Below are positions 1-8,798 of a stretch of DNA of 64,000 bases, piece by piece (within the stretch, counting starts at the first letter, position 1; each line of letters begins with the position of its first letter). Source of the DNA: Persephonella sp. IF05-L8 (GTDB taxonomy: Bacteria > Aquificota > Aquificia > Aquificales > Hydrogenothermaceae); contig NZ_JNLJ01000001.1 in assembly GCF_000703045.1 (NCBI RefSeq), positions 1,021,501 through 1,085,500 on the forward strand, written 5' to 3'. The position numbers and the translations under genes were made by a program. Below the pieces are notes generated by a model that was given only the letters and a program-made list of their open reading frames with translations, had not been told where the DNA came from and did no database searches.

Positions 1-211
1 ATACTGTAAGGTGTAATAATGCTTCCCATCTGCCATATATATAAAAAAATGGCAGGAAAACAGGGAGGGTATAACTTTTACCAAGTCTAAAAAAGTATTT
101 GTAAAATTTATCTAAGAACTTACTTCTTTTGTTGTTTATCGCCCTGAATAGCTTCACATTCCATTTTATTTTCAGTTCCCAGTCTGGTGGAATTATTCTT
201 TCTTTAGCCAT
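1..211 (-). CDS. PAP2-like phosphatase, partial (N-terminus only)
   Basis: The gene starts with ATG at 211 and runs off the left edge; about 70 residues are visible. It overlaps the stop of the upstream PHP-domain gene by 8 bases, so the two are translationally coupled. The visible part has a short charged start (MAKERIIPPDW), then LFRAINNKRSKFLDKFYKYF and a hydrophobic stretch. That layout resembles the beginning of PAP2-superfamily membrane phosphatases, where an N-terminal segment containing an Asn and an Asp precedes the first membrane helix. The catalytic motifs would lie outside the window, so the call is a family-level inference. The glycan and lipid context that follows agrees with a lipid phosphatase. 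Confidence 0.5.
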   Translation of the reverse strand, partial: MAKERIIPPDWELKIKWNVKLFRAINNKRSKFLDKFYKYFFRLGKSYTLPVFLPFFYIYGRWEALLHLTV

Positions 212-1280
212 TTACAACCTCAAAAGGATTTGTAATCGCAACAGGTCTAAATCCCAGATAAAGATTTCCAATTTTAAAGTCATATTCATAAATTTCAAAA
301 TGATAAAATCCCTTTTCTTTTATTTCATACGAAAAGTCACTTTGATGTGTAATAATAACAGGCTGATTATCTTTTTTTAATATTTTTAATGTTTTTTTAT
401 GATTAAAAATGCAAAACAATCTGGAGTTAGTGGGGAGTTTATCCCCTGGGAAGTATATATTTCCGTCATACTCTCCCCAAAAATCACCGTATTTTTGCTT
501 CAAGGATATATGGAGATTTCCATGTTTTAAAGCTTTTAAAATATCAGATTTTTCTTCCAGAGGTTTCAGGGAATAAACCTGATTTACCAGCCATTTAAAG
601 CCTGAGCGATAAGAAGGAATTAAAATTCCATGGGTATGCTCTTGATAAACAAGCTTAATATGTAAATCCAGACCACCTATCATCTTAAGACCTTTTGCCC
701 GAGCAAAATATAGTCTGCTCCATTTTTCAAGTGGAATTAATGCATTCCATTTGTGCAGAATTTTCCATGTTATAGGGAAAATAATGATATTTTTTAACAG
801 GGAAATAATTGATAATGCTTTGTTCCATACAACTCCATCTTTTATGTTTATTATTTCATACAGGTAATCAGGTCTAAACTCACCTTTCCATTTGTAATGC
901 TCAAACTCAAAGTTATTGGGATGGGATATAACAGGCAGTTCATTTCCCAATAAGAGAAGCCTGCCCTCTGGTGTATTTTTCTCAATACCTGCAAATATTC
1001 TGTTATCCTCAAAATATTTATAGTTATCATTATCGTGGTCTGTTACAAATACAAAATCTATATTGTTCTCTTCCATTGCTTTTCTTATGTCTGATGGTTT
1101 TCCAAGGGAGTCAAAGGAAAACTGAGTATGTATATGGGCAATGACATTGTATTTGTAATATTGAGGTTTTTCCGGATTATTTTTCTCAATTTTGTCTTCC
1201 AATAGGGAAATTCTTTTAAATGGTCTGAATTCCAGATAAAGCAGTATTCCTATAAAAACAACAAGGAATAAATAAAACAA
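204..1280 (-). CDS. Membrane-anchored PHP-domain metal-dependent phosphoesterase
   Basis: The protein has 358 residues. One N-terminal hydrophobic segment (about 1-17) is followed by a PHP-type domain: HIHTQFSFDS near residue 49 supplies the first HxH metal ligands, and FVFVTDHDND near 77 the next Asp/His ligands. PHP proteins are metal-dependent phosphoesterases, including DNA-polymerase-linked and histidinol-phosphatase types. The membrane anchor and the position before a PAP2-like gene in an envelope cluster suggest a surface or lipid-linked phosphate substrate, which is inference. The start is TTG at 1280, preceded by AGGAGG; no ATG nearby fits as well. The stop overlaps the start of the next gene. 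Confidence 0.65.
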   Translation of the reverse strand: MFYLFLVVFIGILLYLEFRPFKRISLLEDKIEKNNPEKPQYYKYNVIAHIHTQFSFDSLGKPSDIRKAMEENNIDFVFVTDHDNDNYKYFEDNRIFAGIEKNTPEGRLLLLGNELPVISHPNNFEFEHYKWKGEFRPDYLYEIINIKDGVVWNKALSIISLLKNIIIFPITWKILHKWNALIPLEKWSRLYFARAKGLKMIGGLDLHIKLVYQEHTHGILIPSYRSGFKWLVNQVYSLKPLEEKSDILKALKHGNLHISLKQKYGDFWGEYDGNIYFPGDKLPTNSRLFCIFNHKKTLKILKKDNQPVIITHQSDFSYEIKEKGFYHFEIYEYDFKIGNLYLGFRPVAITNPFEVVNG

Positions 1281-1325
1281 TCTTCCTCCTTTCAGGAAAA
1301 GTTTCTGGATAATATTCTAACATTA

Positions 1326-3026
1326 TCAGGATGATATAGTTGAGAACCTGTAAAATACACCCTTTTGTTTTAGTAGTTCCTCTTTTGTTCCTTCTTCAAC
1401 AATCTGACCTCCTTCTATTACAATTACTTTATCTGTGATATCCAGAAGCTTGAGCCTGTGGGTTATTATGATTACTGTTCTGTCTTTAAAATGTTTGTCT
1501 ATCTCTTCCATTATGTATTCTTCTGTTTCAACGTCTAAAGCTGAAGTTCCCTCATCTACAATCAGAATATCTGGGTTTTTCAGGAATATACGTGCTATTG
1601 CTATTCGTTGTCTTTCTCCACCAGAAAGCCTGGAACCCTTTTCACCTAAAACAGTATCCAGACCGTTTTCCAGCTTAAATGCAAAATCTGCTCTGGCTTT
1701 TTTCAGAGCTTCAATTAATTCTTCTTCTGTGGCATCAGGTTTGGCAACAAGCAGGTTGTTTCTAAGGGTGTCGTTAAATATTATTACCTCCTGGGAAACC
1801 ATGCCTATTTTATCCCTTAAAGAAGACAGAGAATATTCTCTAAGTTCATGATTATCTATTAAAACCTTTCCTTCATATTCGGTAATCAATGCAGGTAATA
1901 TTTTTACCAGCGTTGATTTACCTGAGCCTGTGGGACCTACAATGCCTATATTTTCACCTTTACATATAGTCAGATTTATATTTTTCAGGATTTGATTTCC
2001 ATCTATGGAAAGGGAAACATTCTGATACTGAATTTTATCTTTTAAGCCTGTAAATTCTATTCCCTTATCTTCCTCTTGAGGTAGATTTAAAACTTCTAAT
2101 AAACGGTCAACAACAGGGCTTAAAGCTTTTATATTGACTGCTCCCCTCTGGAATGCCTGTAAAGAATTTACCAGAATAAGTACACCGCCTAAAAAGGAGA
2201 AAAAGTCCCCTGGAGTAAGGTCTCCATTTATAATTCTAATTCCGCCATAAAATATAATTCCAGCTGTTGCTGTGTAAGCTATTATCTCAACAGTTGAAAG
2301 GTATATAGTTTCATAAAATTTGTTTTTCTTTTGTCTTTCATAAAGTCTTTCATTGATTTTGTTAAAAATATGTAAAAATATATTTTTCTTAAATAATTTT
2401 ACAACCTCAATTCCAGACAGTATTTGATTTAGATGATGTATGTATTCCCCGATACTTTCCTGCACCTTTCTGGAATATCTTTTCCTTTTTTCTCCAAAGT
2501 GGTTCAATGCCCATGCCAGAAAAGGCACAGTTAATACAAAAATCAGGAATAATTTCCAATCTCTGTAAATCAGAACTGCACATATACCAATAATAGTAAA
2601 GGCTTCCGTTATCATATTAGTAGCGATGCGAGATACTATTTCTCCAAATTTTTCTATATCTGAAACAGCCCTTCCGATTAAATCACCAGGTGTGTATCTT
2701 CTGAAAACTGATGGGGAAGCATTTAGAATTTTTTCATATATTCTAAATCTTAAATCCCGGGAAGCTTTGTATATAACGAGAGGCATACCGTAATCTTTCA
2801 CAATAAATCCAACCTGTTTTAAAAGAGCAAGTATAATCAAAACAACTATCACAAATGTTAACTTTTCATAGCTTTTTGCTATAAAAACATCATCAACCAC
2901 ATTTTTTATGATATAGGCAAGTCCTGTTAAGGCTACAGACTCAAAGAGTGACCCACTTATTGCAAGAAATTTTAGTTTTAGATAGGGTTTGTAAACTTGC
3001 AAAATAAATTTAAGATATTTATTCAT
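1326..3026 (-). CDS. ABC exporter, MsbA/lipid A flippase-like half transporter
   Basis: This 566-residue half transporter has an N-terminal six-helix transmembrane domain (about 15-300) fused to a C-terminal ATPase. Walker A GPTGSGKST lies near 364-372, the signature LSGGE near 467 and Walker B ILIVDEGTSALD near 488. Such exporters work as homodimers in the inner membrane. Length and domain order match MsbA and related lipid or polysaccharide exporters. Neighbouring glycosyltransferases and LPS-type genes support lipid A-core or another glycolipid as substrate. The start overlaps the stop of the upstream GT39 gene by one base, so the cluster is probably co-transcribed. MsbA identity is plausible but not proven. 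Confidence 0.8.
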   Translation of the reverse strand: MNKYLKFILQVYKPYLKLKFLAISGSLFESVALTGLAYIIKNVVDDVFIAKSYEKLTFVIVVLIILALLKQVGFIVKDYGMPLVIYKASRDLRFRIYEKILNASPSVFRRYTPGDLIGRAVSDIEKFGEIVSRIATNMITEAFTIIGICAVLIYRDWKLFLIFVLTVPFLAWALNHFGEKRKRYSRKVQESIGEYIHHLNQILSGIEVVKLFKKNIFLHIFNKINERLYERQKKNKFYETIYLSTVEIIAYTATAGIIFYGGIRIINGDLTPGDFFSFLGGVLILVNSLQAFQRGAVNIKALSPVVDRLLEVLNLPQEEDKGIEFTGLKDKIQYQNVSLSIDGNQILKNINLTICKGENIGIVGPTGSGKSTLVKILPALITEYEGKVLIDNHELREYSLSSLRDKIGMVSQEVIIFNDTLRNNLLVAKPDATEEELIEALKKARADFAFKLENGLDTVLGEKGSRLSGGERQRIAIARIFLKNPDILIVDEGTSALDVETEEYIMEEIDKHFKDRTVIIITHRLKLLDITDKVIVIEGGQIVEEGTKEELLKQKGVFYRFSTISS

Positions 3027-4504
3027 CAGTATCCTTTTATCCTATCCTGCTTTAATTTAATAAAATCTTCCAGCACATATATATGTATAGTTCGGTATTT
3101 CCAGCCACGATAAATAATATCATAAGTGTAATGGGCTTTGACCCTTTTAAAAGACTGTCTTACTTTTTTGGGCAATCCCCAGCGGGAAACATAAACACCT
3201 GTATATCCTTTCCCTTCAAACTGCTTTAGACCCGGCCATAAATCAAACTGGTTCATACGTCTATTTATTACTACTGTATATATTCTTGGATGTCCTTCCA
3301 TATAGAACCACAGTTCTGAGGCTATATGATAGCTTTCAGAGAATACAAAATATTTATCAGTTTGGAGATTTTTTGTGATTTGAGAAACTTTTTTACCCAG
3401 ACCCTCCCAGCCTACAAGTCTGTGTAGAGGGTCTATCTTAGGTGGATAAATTTTGCTTAATCCTATTTTGTCTATATAAAATGGATAAAAAAGTGTAAAA
3501 ATCATCCATACAGACAGCACAAATCCTGCTATAAAAGATTTGAACCATTTTTTCGTATAAATAAAATAGGCAGTTAGAATATAAAGAGTTGCATACCCAA
3601 ATGCTGGCCAGTTGGCTTCAACATTCTTTTTCCTGGCTATATAAAGAAAAACAAGAAACACAAAAACAGGGAATATCCATAAATAAAAGATTTTGTAGTC
3701 TTTTCTTAGCTTAAATCCTTTATAAACTGCATAGGCAAAAAATGGAAATAAAAATACAGAGTTTAAACCTATCTGGGAAGCTATATAGTTACCGATATAT
3801 TCTATAGATTTACCAAAGGATACACTCTTTTTAGCACCTTCCAGATTTAAAACATGCTTGAATGTTACAAAATCATGCTGAAAATTCCACCAGATAACAG
3901 GGATTGTAAATGTAGAGGCAATCAAAATGGAGATATAAAACCATTTTTCCCTAAATATTTCCCTTTTATAAAAAAAGAGATAAATCAAGGCAGCAGGAAG
4001 AAACAAAACCACAAGGAATTTAGACAAAAATGCAAAACCGGCAGATATGCCTGTTAGTATCCATAAAACAGGCTTATTTTCCTCTGTAGCTTTAAAAAAT
4101 AGATAAATTGTCAAGAGCCAGAAAAGTGCAAGAGGTGCATCTGTCAGGAATATATAACTACCTATCTGATAAACAGGAATAGCAACTATAAAAACAGATG
4201 AGAAAAATGCCAGATTTTCATCTTTGAATAATTCTTTTGTAAAGAGATAAACAAGAATTCCAATTAAAAATCCAATTAAAATAGCGTTTATCCTAACTCC
4301 AAGCTCTGTGTCCCCCAAAATTGAGGTTGAAATAAAATTCATATAGGCAATCAATGGAGGCTTTGAGTAATAGCATAAATCCAGATTTTTAGACCATACC
4401 CAGTATTGTGCTTCCTCTGTAGCAAGGTCGGTGATATTCAGAATGGTATAAAAAACCTTAAGTATAGCTATAAAAAGATGAACTGCTATAACTCTGTATA
4501 TCAT
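3026..4504 (-). CDS. GT39-family membrane glycosyltransferase (ArnT/PMT-like)
   Basis: The 492-residue protein has many hydrophobic segments. The N-terminal third matches the PMT/ArnT superfamily: TDLATEEAQYWVWSKNLDLC followed by YYSKPPLIAY is the typical first periplasmic loop, with an acidic residue and the YSKPPL motif. These integral membrane enzymes transfer a sugar from a polyprenyl-phosphate donor to lipid A, protein or another acceptor on the periplasmic side. The C-terminal about 130 residues form a soluble periplasmic domain. It overlaps both neighbours by a few bases, one of them a second GT39 gene. The acceptor is unknown; lipid A or core modification is inferred from context. Confidence 0.8.
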   Translation of the reverse strand: MIYRVIAVHLFIAILKVFYTILNITDLATEEAQYWVWSKNLDLCYYSKPPLIAYMNFISTSILGDTELGVRINAILIGFLIGILVYLFTKELFKDENLAFFSSVFIVAIPVYQIGSYIFLTDAPLALFWLLTIYLFFKATEENKPVLWILTGISAGFAFLSKFLVVLFLPAALIYLFFYKREIFREKWFYISILIASTFTIPVIWWNFQHDFVTFKHVLNLEGAKKSVSFGKSIEYIGNYIASQIGLNSVFLFPFFAYAVYKGFKLRKDYKIFYLWIFPVFVFLVFLYIARKKNVEANWPAFGYATLYILTAYFIYTKKWFKSFIAGFVLSVWMIFTLFYPFYIDKIGLSKIYPPKIDPLHRLVGWEGLGKKVSQITKNLQTDKYFVFSESYHIASELWFYMEGHPRIYTVVINRRMNQFDLWPGLKQFEGKGYTGVYVSRWGLPKKVRQSFKRVKAHYTYDIIYRGWKYRTIHIYVLEDFIKLKQDRIKGY

Positions 4505-5928
4505 TTTACCCGTTGATAGAGAATAATTTTTTCATCTTTAATATAAAATTCCCCCAGAATATCCTCCTTCAGTCTTTTTTTACAACTGATAAAATATTTC
4601 CAATCAGGTTTCAATTTTTCAGTAGTTATAAGACTGTGTGTCCAGATATCCAGATAGAAGATTAGACCTTTATGTTTTTCACAGTCCGAAACTATATAAT
4701 TGTAATACCTTTTATCCAGTTTATAGAAAATAGAAGAACTTACTTTATAGTAAAAACCTTTTTTAGAAGTTTCATATGGAAAATAAAATAGTCCTAAAAG
4801 TATCCTGATAGAAAAAGTAAAAAAAGCAATAAACACAATAAGCTTAAAACCCTTTTTAAGACTAAGATTTCTTCTCAGGATATCAACTATATATATAGCA
4901 ACCAGCGGTAGAAGAGGTAATATGTATCTACCTCTGGCACCTGCAGATATCCAGTAAGGAATATAATTTATGAAAAATATTAATACTAAAGGTAGTATAG
5001 GTTTATCAGGTATTAGAAAAGTTCGTATATTCCTAAAGTTCTTCAAAAGAAGTATTATGACGACACCGCTCATAAGTAATGTTTGTTTTATATTCAAAAT
5101 TGGATATGAAATCAGGTGTGTTATAAATTTGAATATATCCTTGGATTTTTCCACTCTTCCAAAACTTTCTGACCATAATGTATGTAAATAAATTTCAGGA
5201 TTAGGAAGATTGTATATCCATATAAATATAGGTATGAAAGAAATTATCAATGAAAAAAGTATTCCTTTTAGAAAAAAAACATCAATTTTTCTGTTTACAA
5301 TAAAGTAATAAAGTAGCAGAGCAATAGAGGTTGCTCCAAAAAAAACATATGACGGGAAACCTTTGAGTAAAAAGGCTAAGGACATAGAAAATCCAGAAAT
5401 TGCAAAAAATACATAACTTCTCTCTCTAAAGGATAGATAAAGAGCAAGGATTTGTAAAAGAACAAAAAATGTTAAGGTCATATCAATTTCTATCAAAAAT
5501 CCATACCAGAACAGAACATCTATAAAAGAAAGAAATACAAGAGAAGATAGTAAAGCAAAAAGATGGGATTTATATATATAAATAAATGAAAATGAATACA
5601 AAAGTATGAGAACCAATATAGTAGAAAAAATAGAAACAAATCTTCCTGTAAATTTACTCCATCCCCACAAATAAGAAGACCCTTCTATCAGCCAGTTAAT
5701 CAAAGGAGGTTTACGATAATAATTTTCCCCAAGATAAGTAGGTTGTGCCCATTTTCCCTGATAAAACATTTCATAGGACATAACTAAACGGGTAGGTTCT
5801 TCTCCTCTAAATCGGTAATCCTTAGCTCCTATAAAAAGAGAAATAATCCCATAAAAAATCAGTAAAACTACTATAATAACTCTTGAACCTTTTCTATCAC
5901 CATCTGCGGTTTTATATCCATCAAGCAT
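4501..5928 (-). CDS. Second GT39-family membrane glycosyltransferase
   Basis: The 475-residue polytopic membrane protein begins with a hydrophobic segment and then a PMT-type loop: FRGEEPTRLVMSYEMFYQGK and YRKPPLINWL, the equivalent of YSKPPL in the adjacent GT39 gene. It should transfer a sugar from a lipid-linked donor on the periplasmic face. The ATG at 5928 lies inside the end of the GT9 gene (58-base overlap) but is preceded by GAGGAG at a good distance, so I keep it. The last codons overlap the next GT39 gene by four bases. Two different GT39 enzymes in a row suggest successive decoration of one acceptor, which is inference. Confidence 0.8.
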   Translation of the reverse strand: MLDGYKTADGDRKGSRVIIVVLLIFYGIISLFIGAKDYRFRGEEPTRLVMSYEMFYQGKWAQPTYLGENYYRKPPLINWLIEGSSYLWGWSKFTGRFVSIFSTILVLILLYSFSFIYIYKSHLFALLSSLVFLSFIDVLFWYGFLIEIDMTLTFFVLLQILALYLSFRERSYVFFAISGFSMSLAFLLKGFPSYVFFGATSIALLLYYFIVNRKIDVFFLKGILFSLIISFIPIFIWIYNLPNPEIYLHTLWSESFGRVEKSKDIFKFITHLISYPILNIKQTLLMSGVVIILLLKNFRNIRTFLIPDKPILPLVLIFFINYIPYWISAGARGRYILPLLPLVAIYIVDILRRNLSLKKGFKLIVFIAFFTFSIRILLGLFYFPYETSKKGFYYKVSSSIFYKLDKRYYNYIVSDCEKHKGLIFYLDIWTHSLITTEKLKPDWKYFISCKKRLKEDILGEFYIKDEKIILYQRVK

Positions 5929-6869
5929 TTATAATCTCCTCTTTTACATTGGTGGGTAGCACAGTATTTGCAATCCATAGGTAAATCTACAAAATTCAAT
6001 TTTGGATAATCAGGAGGTGCCCATATAGGATATCCCCCAATAATCACTGTAGCAGATTTTCTTAATCCAATTGCCAGATGGTAGGGTAAGCTCTCAACAG
6101 AAATTAAATGTCGTGAAAACTTTATCAACCCTCCAAACTTTCTTATGTCAGAAGAAAAATACAGTAAGGCCTTTTTATCCAAACGGTAATTTATATTTTC
6201 TATATATTCTCTATCAGAGGGATGTGCTGTAAGTATAACCTTATATTTAAAATCATTCTGCAATATATTTGTAATTTCTACAACCAGATTTTCAGGGATA
6301 TCTTTTGTTTTCCACAAAGCTTTAGGAGCTATCAAGATATAACTGTTAGCAGCTACGGAATTTTTTTCAAGGAAATCTTTAACTTCTTTTTCAATTTCTT
6401 CCCTTACATGATATATTGGAAGAGCTTTTTGTATATAATTTTCCACAGGGATATCAAGTTTTTTTAACAAAAAAATTCTATCCCAAAAAACATATCCACT
6501 TTTTATAAAATCAACATAATCAGTATAAACAAGAGGTAAAAGATACTCTTCTGATTTTTTTTTCTTAATAAAAATCTTTCTTTCTGCTCTGGCAAATATC
6601 ATTCTGTAATATGCGTTCCCTATAGCCCATGTGTCAAATATGAAATCAAATTTATATTTGCGTAAATTTATAATATCCCGTAATAAATTCCCTGTGTGAA
6701 GAATAAAACTATCAATCCAAGGATTATCCTGTATCATATTAATAACTGAGGAATTTCCATAAAAAGATATATGACAATCCTTTATATTTTCTTTGATTAT
6801 GTCTGCCAAAGCTGAAGTGAAAAAAGCATCTCCCAGAGATACAGGCTGAAACAAGAGAATTTTTTTCAA
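5871..6869 (-). CDS. GT9-family heptosyltransferase-like protein
   Basis: The 332-residue cytoplasmic protein has the GT-B fold signatures of ADP-heptose:LPS heptosyltransferases. The N-terminus ILLFQPVSLGDAFFTSALAD matches the GD[x]ixtsal loop, and a C-terminal SVESLPYHLAIGLRKSATVI resembles the donor-binding region. A Cys-rich segment near the end (MDCKYCATHQCKRGDYKC) is a common C-terminal feature of this family. The heptose kinase gene at about 16 kb would supply precursor. It starts one operon step after hemC (two bases apart) and leads into the GT39 pair. Which core sugar it adds cannot be told. Confidence 0.75.
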   Translation of the reverse strand: MKKILLFQPVSLGDAFFTSALADIIKENIKDCHISFYGNSSVINMIQDNPWIDSFILHTGNLLRDIINLRKYKFDFIFDTWAIGNAYYRMIFARAERKIFIKKKKSEEYLLPLVYTDYVDFIKSGYVFWDRIFLLKKLDIPVENYIQKALPIYHVREEIEKEVKDFLEKNSVAANSYILIAPKALWKTKDIPENLVVEITNILQNDFKYKVILTAHPSDREYIENINYRLDKKALLYFSSDIRKFGGLIKFSRHLISVESLPYHLAIGLRKSATVIIGGYPIWAPPDYPKLNFVDLPMDCKYCATHQCKRGDYKCLMDIKPQMVIEKVQELL

Positions 6870-6871
6870 AA

Positions 6872-7795
6872 TTAAATTCCCCCGTAGATTTCCTCTAAAA
6901 CCTCTTTAGCACCAGCGTTAAGTAGTTTTTCTGCAAGGGTTTTGCCTATTTCTTCCGCATTTTCAGGATTTCCTTCAAGGCTATCTTTGAAAATCCTATT
7001 TCCTTCAAGGTCTGACACAAAGCCTGTTATTTTCAGCTTTCCATTTTTCATCTCGCTATAAGCAGCAAGGGGAACCTGACATCCACCTTCAAGGGTTTTT
7101 AGAAATGCCCTTTCGGCTTTTGCTCTTAGCTCACTTTCCTTATGGTTCAGGACAGAAATAATTCGTTTAGTCTCCTCATCATCTAATCTTGCCTCTATCC
7201 CTAAAAATCCCTGTGCAACGGCAGGTATCATATAGTCAGGCTCAAAAACCTGCTTAACTTTGTTCTCAAGTTCAAGTCTCTTTAATCCTGCATAAGCAAG
7301 GATTATTCCATCATACTGACCTTCTTCAAGTTTTCTTATCCTTGTATCCACATTTCCACGAAGGTCTTTTATAATGAGGTCTTTTCTTTTTTCTAAAATC
7401 TGGGCTTTTCTCCTGAGGGAGCTTGTTCCAAGCACAGCTCCAGAAGGCATTTCATCAAGAGAGCTGTATTTTACCGATAAGAATGCATCTCTTGGGTCTT
7501 CCCTTTCAGTTATTGCAACAAGACCAAGTCCTTCAGGAAAGTACGTAGGAACATCCTTTAGAGAGTGAACAGCAATATCTATCTCATTTCTTAGCATTGC
7601 TTCCTCTATTTCTTTAACAAACAGACCTTTACCTCCAACCTTTGCCAGTGGAACATCAAGTATCTTGTCTCCTTTAGTGGTAATTTTCACCAGCTCTACA
7701 TCAAGGTCAGGAAAATGTTTTTTTAGCTGAGAAGCAACATAATTTGCCTGCCATAGAGCGAGTTTACTTTTTCTGGTGCCAATTCTGATTTTCAA
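6872..7795 (-). CDS. hemC: Porphobilinogen deaminase (hydroxymethylbilane synthase)
   Basis: The enzyme joins four porphobilinogens into hydroxymethylbilane for heme and siroheme synthesis in the cytoplasm. The N-terminus KIRIGTRKSKLALWQANYV is diagnostic. LKDVPTYFPEGL and LRGNVDTRIRKL are conserved substrate and cofactor loops, and EGGCQVPLAAY holds the Cys that carries the dipyrromethane cofactor. The frame is open to an ATG at 7825, but I prefer TTG at 7795: it sits just before the conserved N-terminus, has a GGGGATGG ribosome site, and the best promoter (-10 at 7824-7829) would begin transcription downstream of the ATG. Length from TTG is about 307 residues, normal for the family. Confidence 0.95.
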   Translation of the reverse strand: MKIRIGTRKSKLALWQANYVASQLKKHFPDLDVELVKITTKGDKILDVPLAKVGGKGLFVKEIEEAMLRNEIDIAVHSLKDVPTYFPEGLGLVAITEREDPRDAFLSVKYSSLDEMPSGAVLGTSSLRRKAQILEKRKDLIIKDLRGNVDTRIRKLEEGQYDGIILAYAGLKRLELENKVKQVFEPDYMIPAVAQGFLGIEARLDDEETKRIISVLNHKESELRAKAERAFLKTLEGGCQVPLAAYSEMKNGKLKITGFVSDLEGNRIFKDSLEGNPENAEEIGKTLAEKLLNAGAKEVLEEIYGGI

Positions 7796-7823
7796 TATCC
7801 ATCCCCATAATAAGTTTTTAATC

Positions 7824-7853
7824 ATTATAGCTTTTATGTATAATCTCAGGCAA
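7824..7853 (-). promoter_or_regulatory. Probable sigma-70 promoter of hemC
   Basis: Read on the minus strand, TTGCCT at 7848-7853 and TATAAT at 7824-7829 are separated by 18 bases. A second overlapping pair, TTGATG (7861-7866) and TTATAC (7838-7843), has a 17-base spacer. Transcription from the first would start near 7817, which supports the TTG start at 7795. Confidence 0.55.
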
Positions 7854-7882
7854 ATCTTATCATCAAGTTTTGAAAAGTATAT

Positions 7883-7915
7883 TATTATTAATTTTTAAAA
7901 TGTAAATTAATAATA
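7883..7915. repeat. 12-bp perfect inverted repeat before the InsA-like gene
   Basis: TATTATTAATTT at 7883-7894 is mirrored by AAATTAATAATA at 7904-7915, with a 9-base spacer. It lies between the divergent hemC promoter and the InsA-like gene at 7937 and could be an operator. Related AT-rich half sites (TTAATAATAATTT) recur near 8313, before the pilus operon. Confidence 0.5.
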
Positions 7916-7936
7916 GTCAGAAGTTATAAAGGGGGG

Positions 7937-8221
7937 ATGGGTGCTAATATTATGAGAAATAATATAAAATGCCCTAATTGCAACTCTTCAAACTGTGTAA
8001 AAAACGGTAAAGTAAACGGCAGACAGACTTACTTATGTAAAGAATGTTATTCAAGATTTTTAATTAAAAGAAATAAAAAAAGATATCCTCAAAGTGTAAA
8101 AAAAGAAGCGATTAAGTTGTATAAAGAGGGTAAGACTTTAACAGAGATTGCCAACATATTAAATATTAAAGTTCAGACTATTCATTACTGGATTAAAAAA
8201 TCATCAAATTTGGAAAAATAA
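7937..8221 (+). CDS. InsA-like zinc-ribbon/helix-turn-helix DNA-binding protein
   Basis: This small protein of 94 residues (89 if ATG 7952 is used) has an N-terminal zinc ribbon, CPNCNSSNC followed by CKECYSRF, then a helix-turn-helix, EAIKLYKEGKTLTEIANIL, ending in TIHYWIKK. The arrangement is that of InsA, the DNA-binding half of IS1-type transposases. No InsB transposase frame and no IS1-type terminal repeats are present, so it is not a whole insertion sequence. It stands alone just upstream of the pilus operon in the same direction. It may be a domesticated regulator or an IS remnant. GGGGGG directly abuts the first ATG, leaving the choice between the two starts open. Confidence 0.7.
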   Translation: MGANIMRNNIKCPNCNSSNCVKNGKVNGRQTYLCKECYSRFLIKRNKKRYPQSVKKEAIKLYKEGKTLTEIANILNIKVQTIHYWIKKSSNLEK

Positions 8222-8282
8222 TTGACATTAAATTTAAGGAAAGTTAAATTTTAAAGTGAAGAAATATAATAATTGATTATTA
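8222..8282 (+). promoter_or_regulatory. Probable promoter of the pilus operon with symmetric elements
   Basis: TTGACA at 8222-8227 and TAAATT at 8245-8250 have a 17-base spacer. A 7-bp inverted repeat (AATTTAA...TTAAATT, 8231-8250) overlaps the -10, and TAATAA/TTATTA arms lie at 8267-8282. A CCCCTGGGG element follows near 8308. These could be regulator sites; the adjacent InsA-like protein is one candidate. Confidence 0.5.
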
Positions 8283-8349
8283 ACTTTGAATAAGATTAAA
8301 TAATTCCCCTGGGGGAGTTAATAATAATTTCAAAAGGGAGGTATTAGTC

Positions 8350-8784
8350 ATGAAAAAATTAGTAATTGCAAGTCTTACAGCTGCAGTAATTCCATTTGCT
8401 GCTATGGCGGCTGGAACAGCTACTGATGATTTTACAATCACAGCAGAAGTTAACCCTTATTGTGAAGTAACAACTGGAGCAAGTGATATTTCAGTTACTT
8501 ACAATCCTTATGATGATACTGATGTTACTGCTACAACTACAACACAATTTAATTGTGTAAAAGGAACAGGTTATTCTATAACTGTAACTGCACCAGCAGC
8601 TTTAACAGGTCAAAACAATGGAGACCTTTTACCTATTACTGTTTCTCCTACATCTGGTTCTGGAACCGACGCGGATGGTATGGCGAGTACAGAAAGTTTT
8701 GATATGACAGTAACAATAGGAGCTGGAGTTGATGTATCCGTTGATACATACACAGGAACTGTAACAGTAGATATCAACTACTAA
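8350..8784 (+). CDS. Csu-type pilus subunit (SCPU domain), probable major pilin
   Basis: The 144-residue secreted protein has a signal peptide ending near AMA (about residue 20). It matches the spore coat U (SCPU) domain of archaic chaperone-usher pili such as Acinetobacter CsuA/B. It has the expected Cys pair (PYCEV and FNCVKG), beta-rich Thr/Val/Ser composition and a C-terminal VDINY donor-strand-like end. AAAAGGGAGG gives a strong ribosome site. It is the first gene of the pilus operon, and an intrinsic terminator-like hairpin after it suggests most transcripts end here, fitting a major subunit. Together with the next gene it forms a paralogous pair. Confidence 0.85.
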   Translation: MKKLVIASLTAAVIPFAAMAAGTATDDFTITAEVNPYCEVTTGASDISVTYNPYDDTDVTATTTTQFNCVKGTGYSITVTAPAALTGQNNGDLLPITVSPTSGSGTDADGMASTESFDMTVTIGAGVDVSVDTYTGTVTVDINY

Positions 8785-8798
8785 AAACAAAAAAATTA

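Noticed and set aside
7937-8221. A complete IS1-like insertion sequence
   Set aside because: No InsB frame, no terminal inverted repeats, no target duplication seen.
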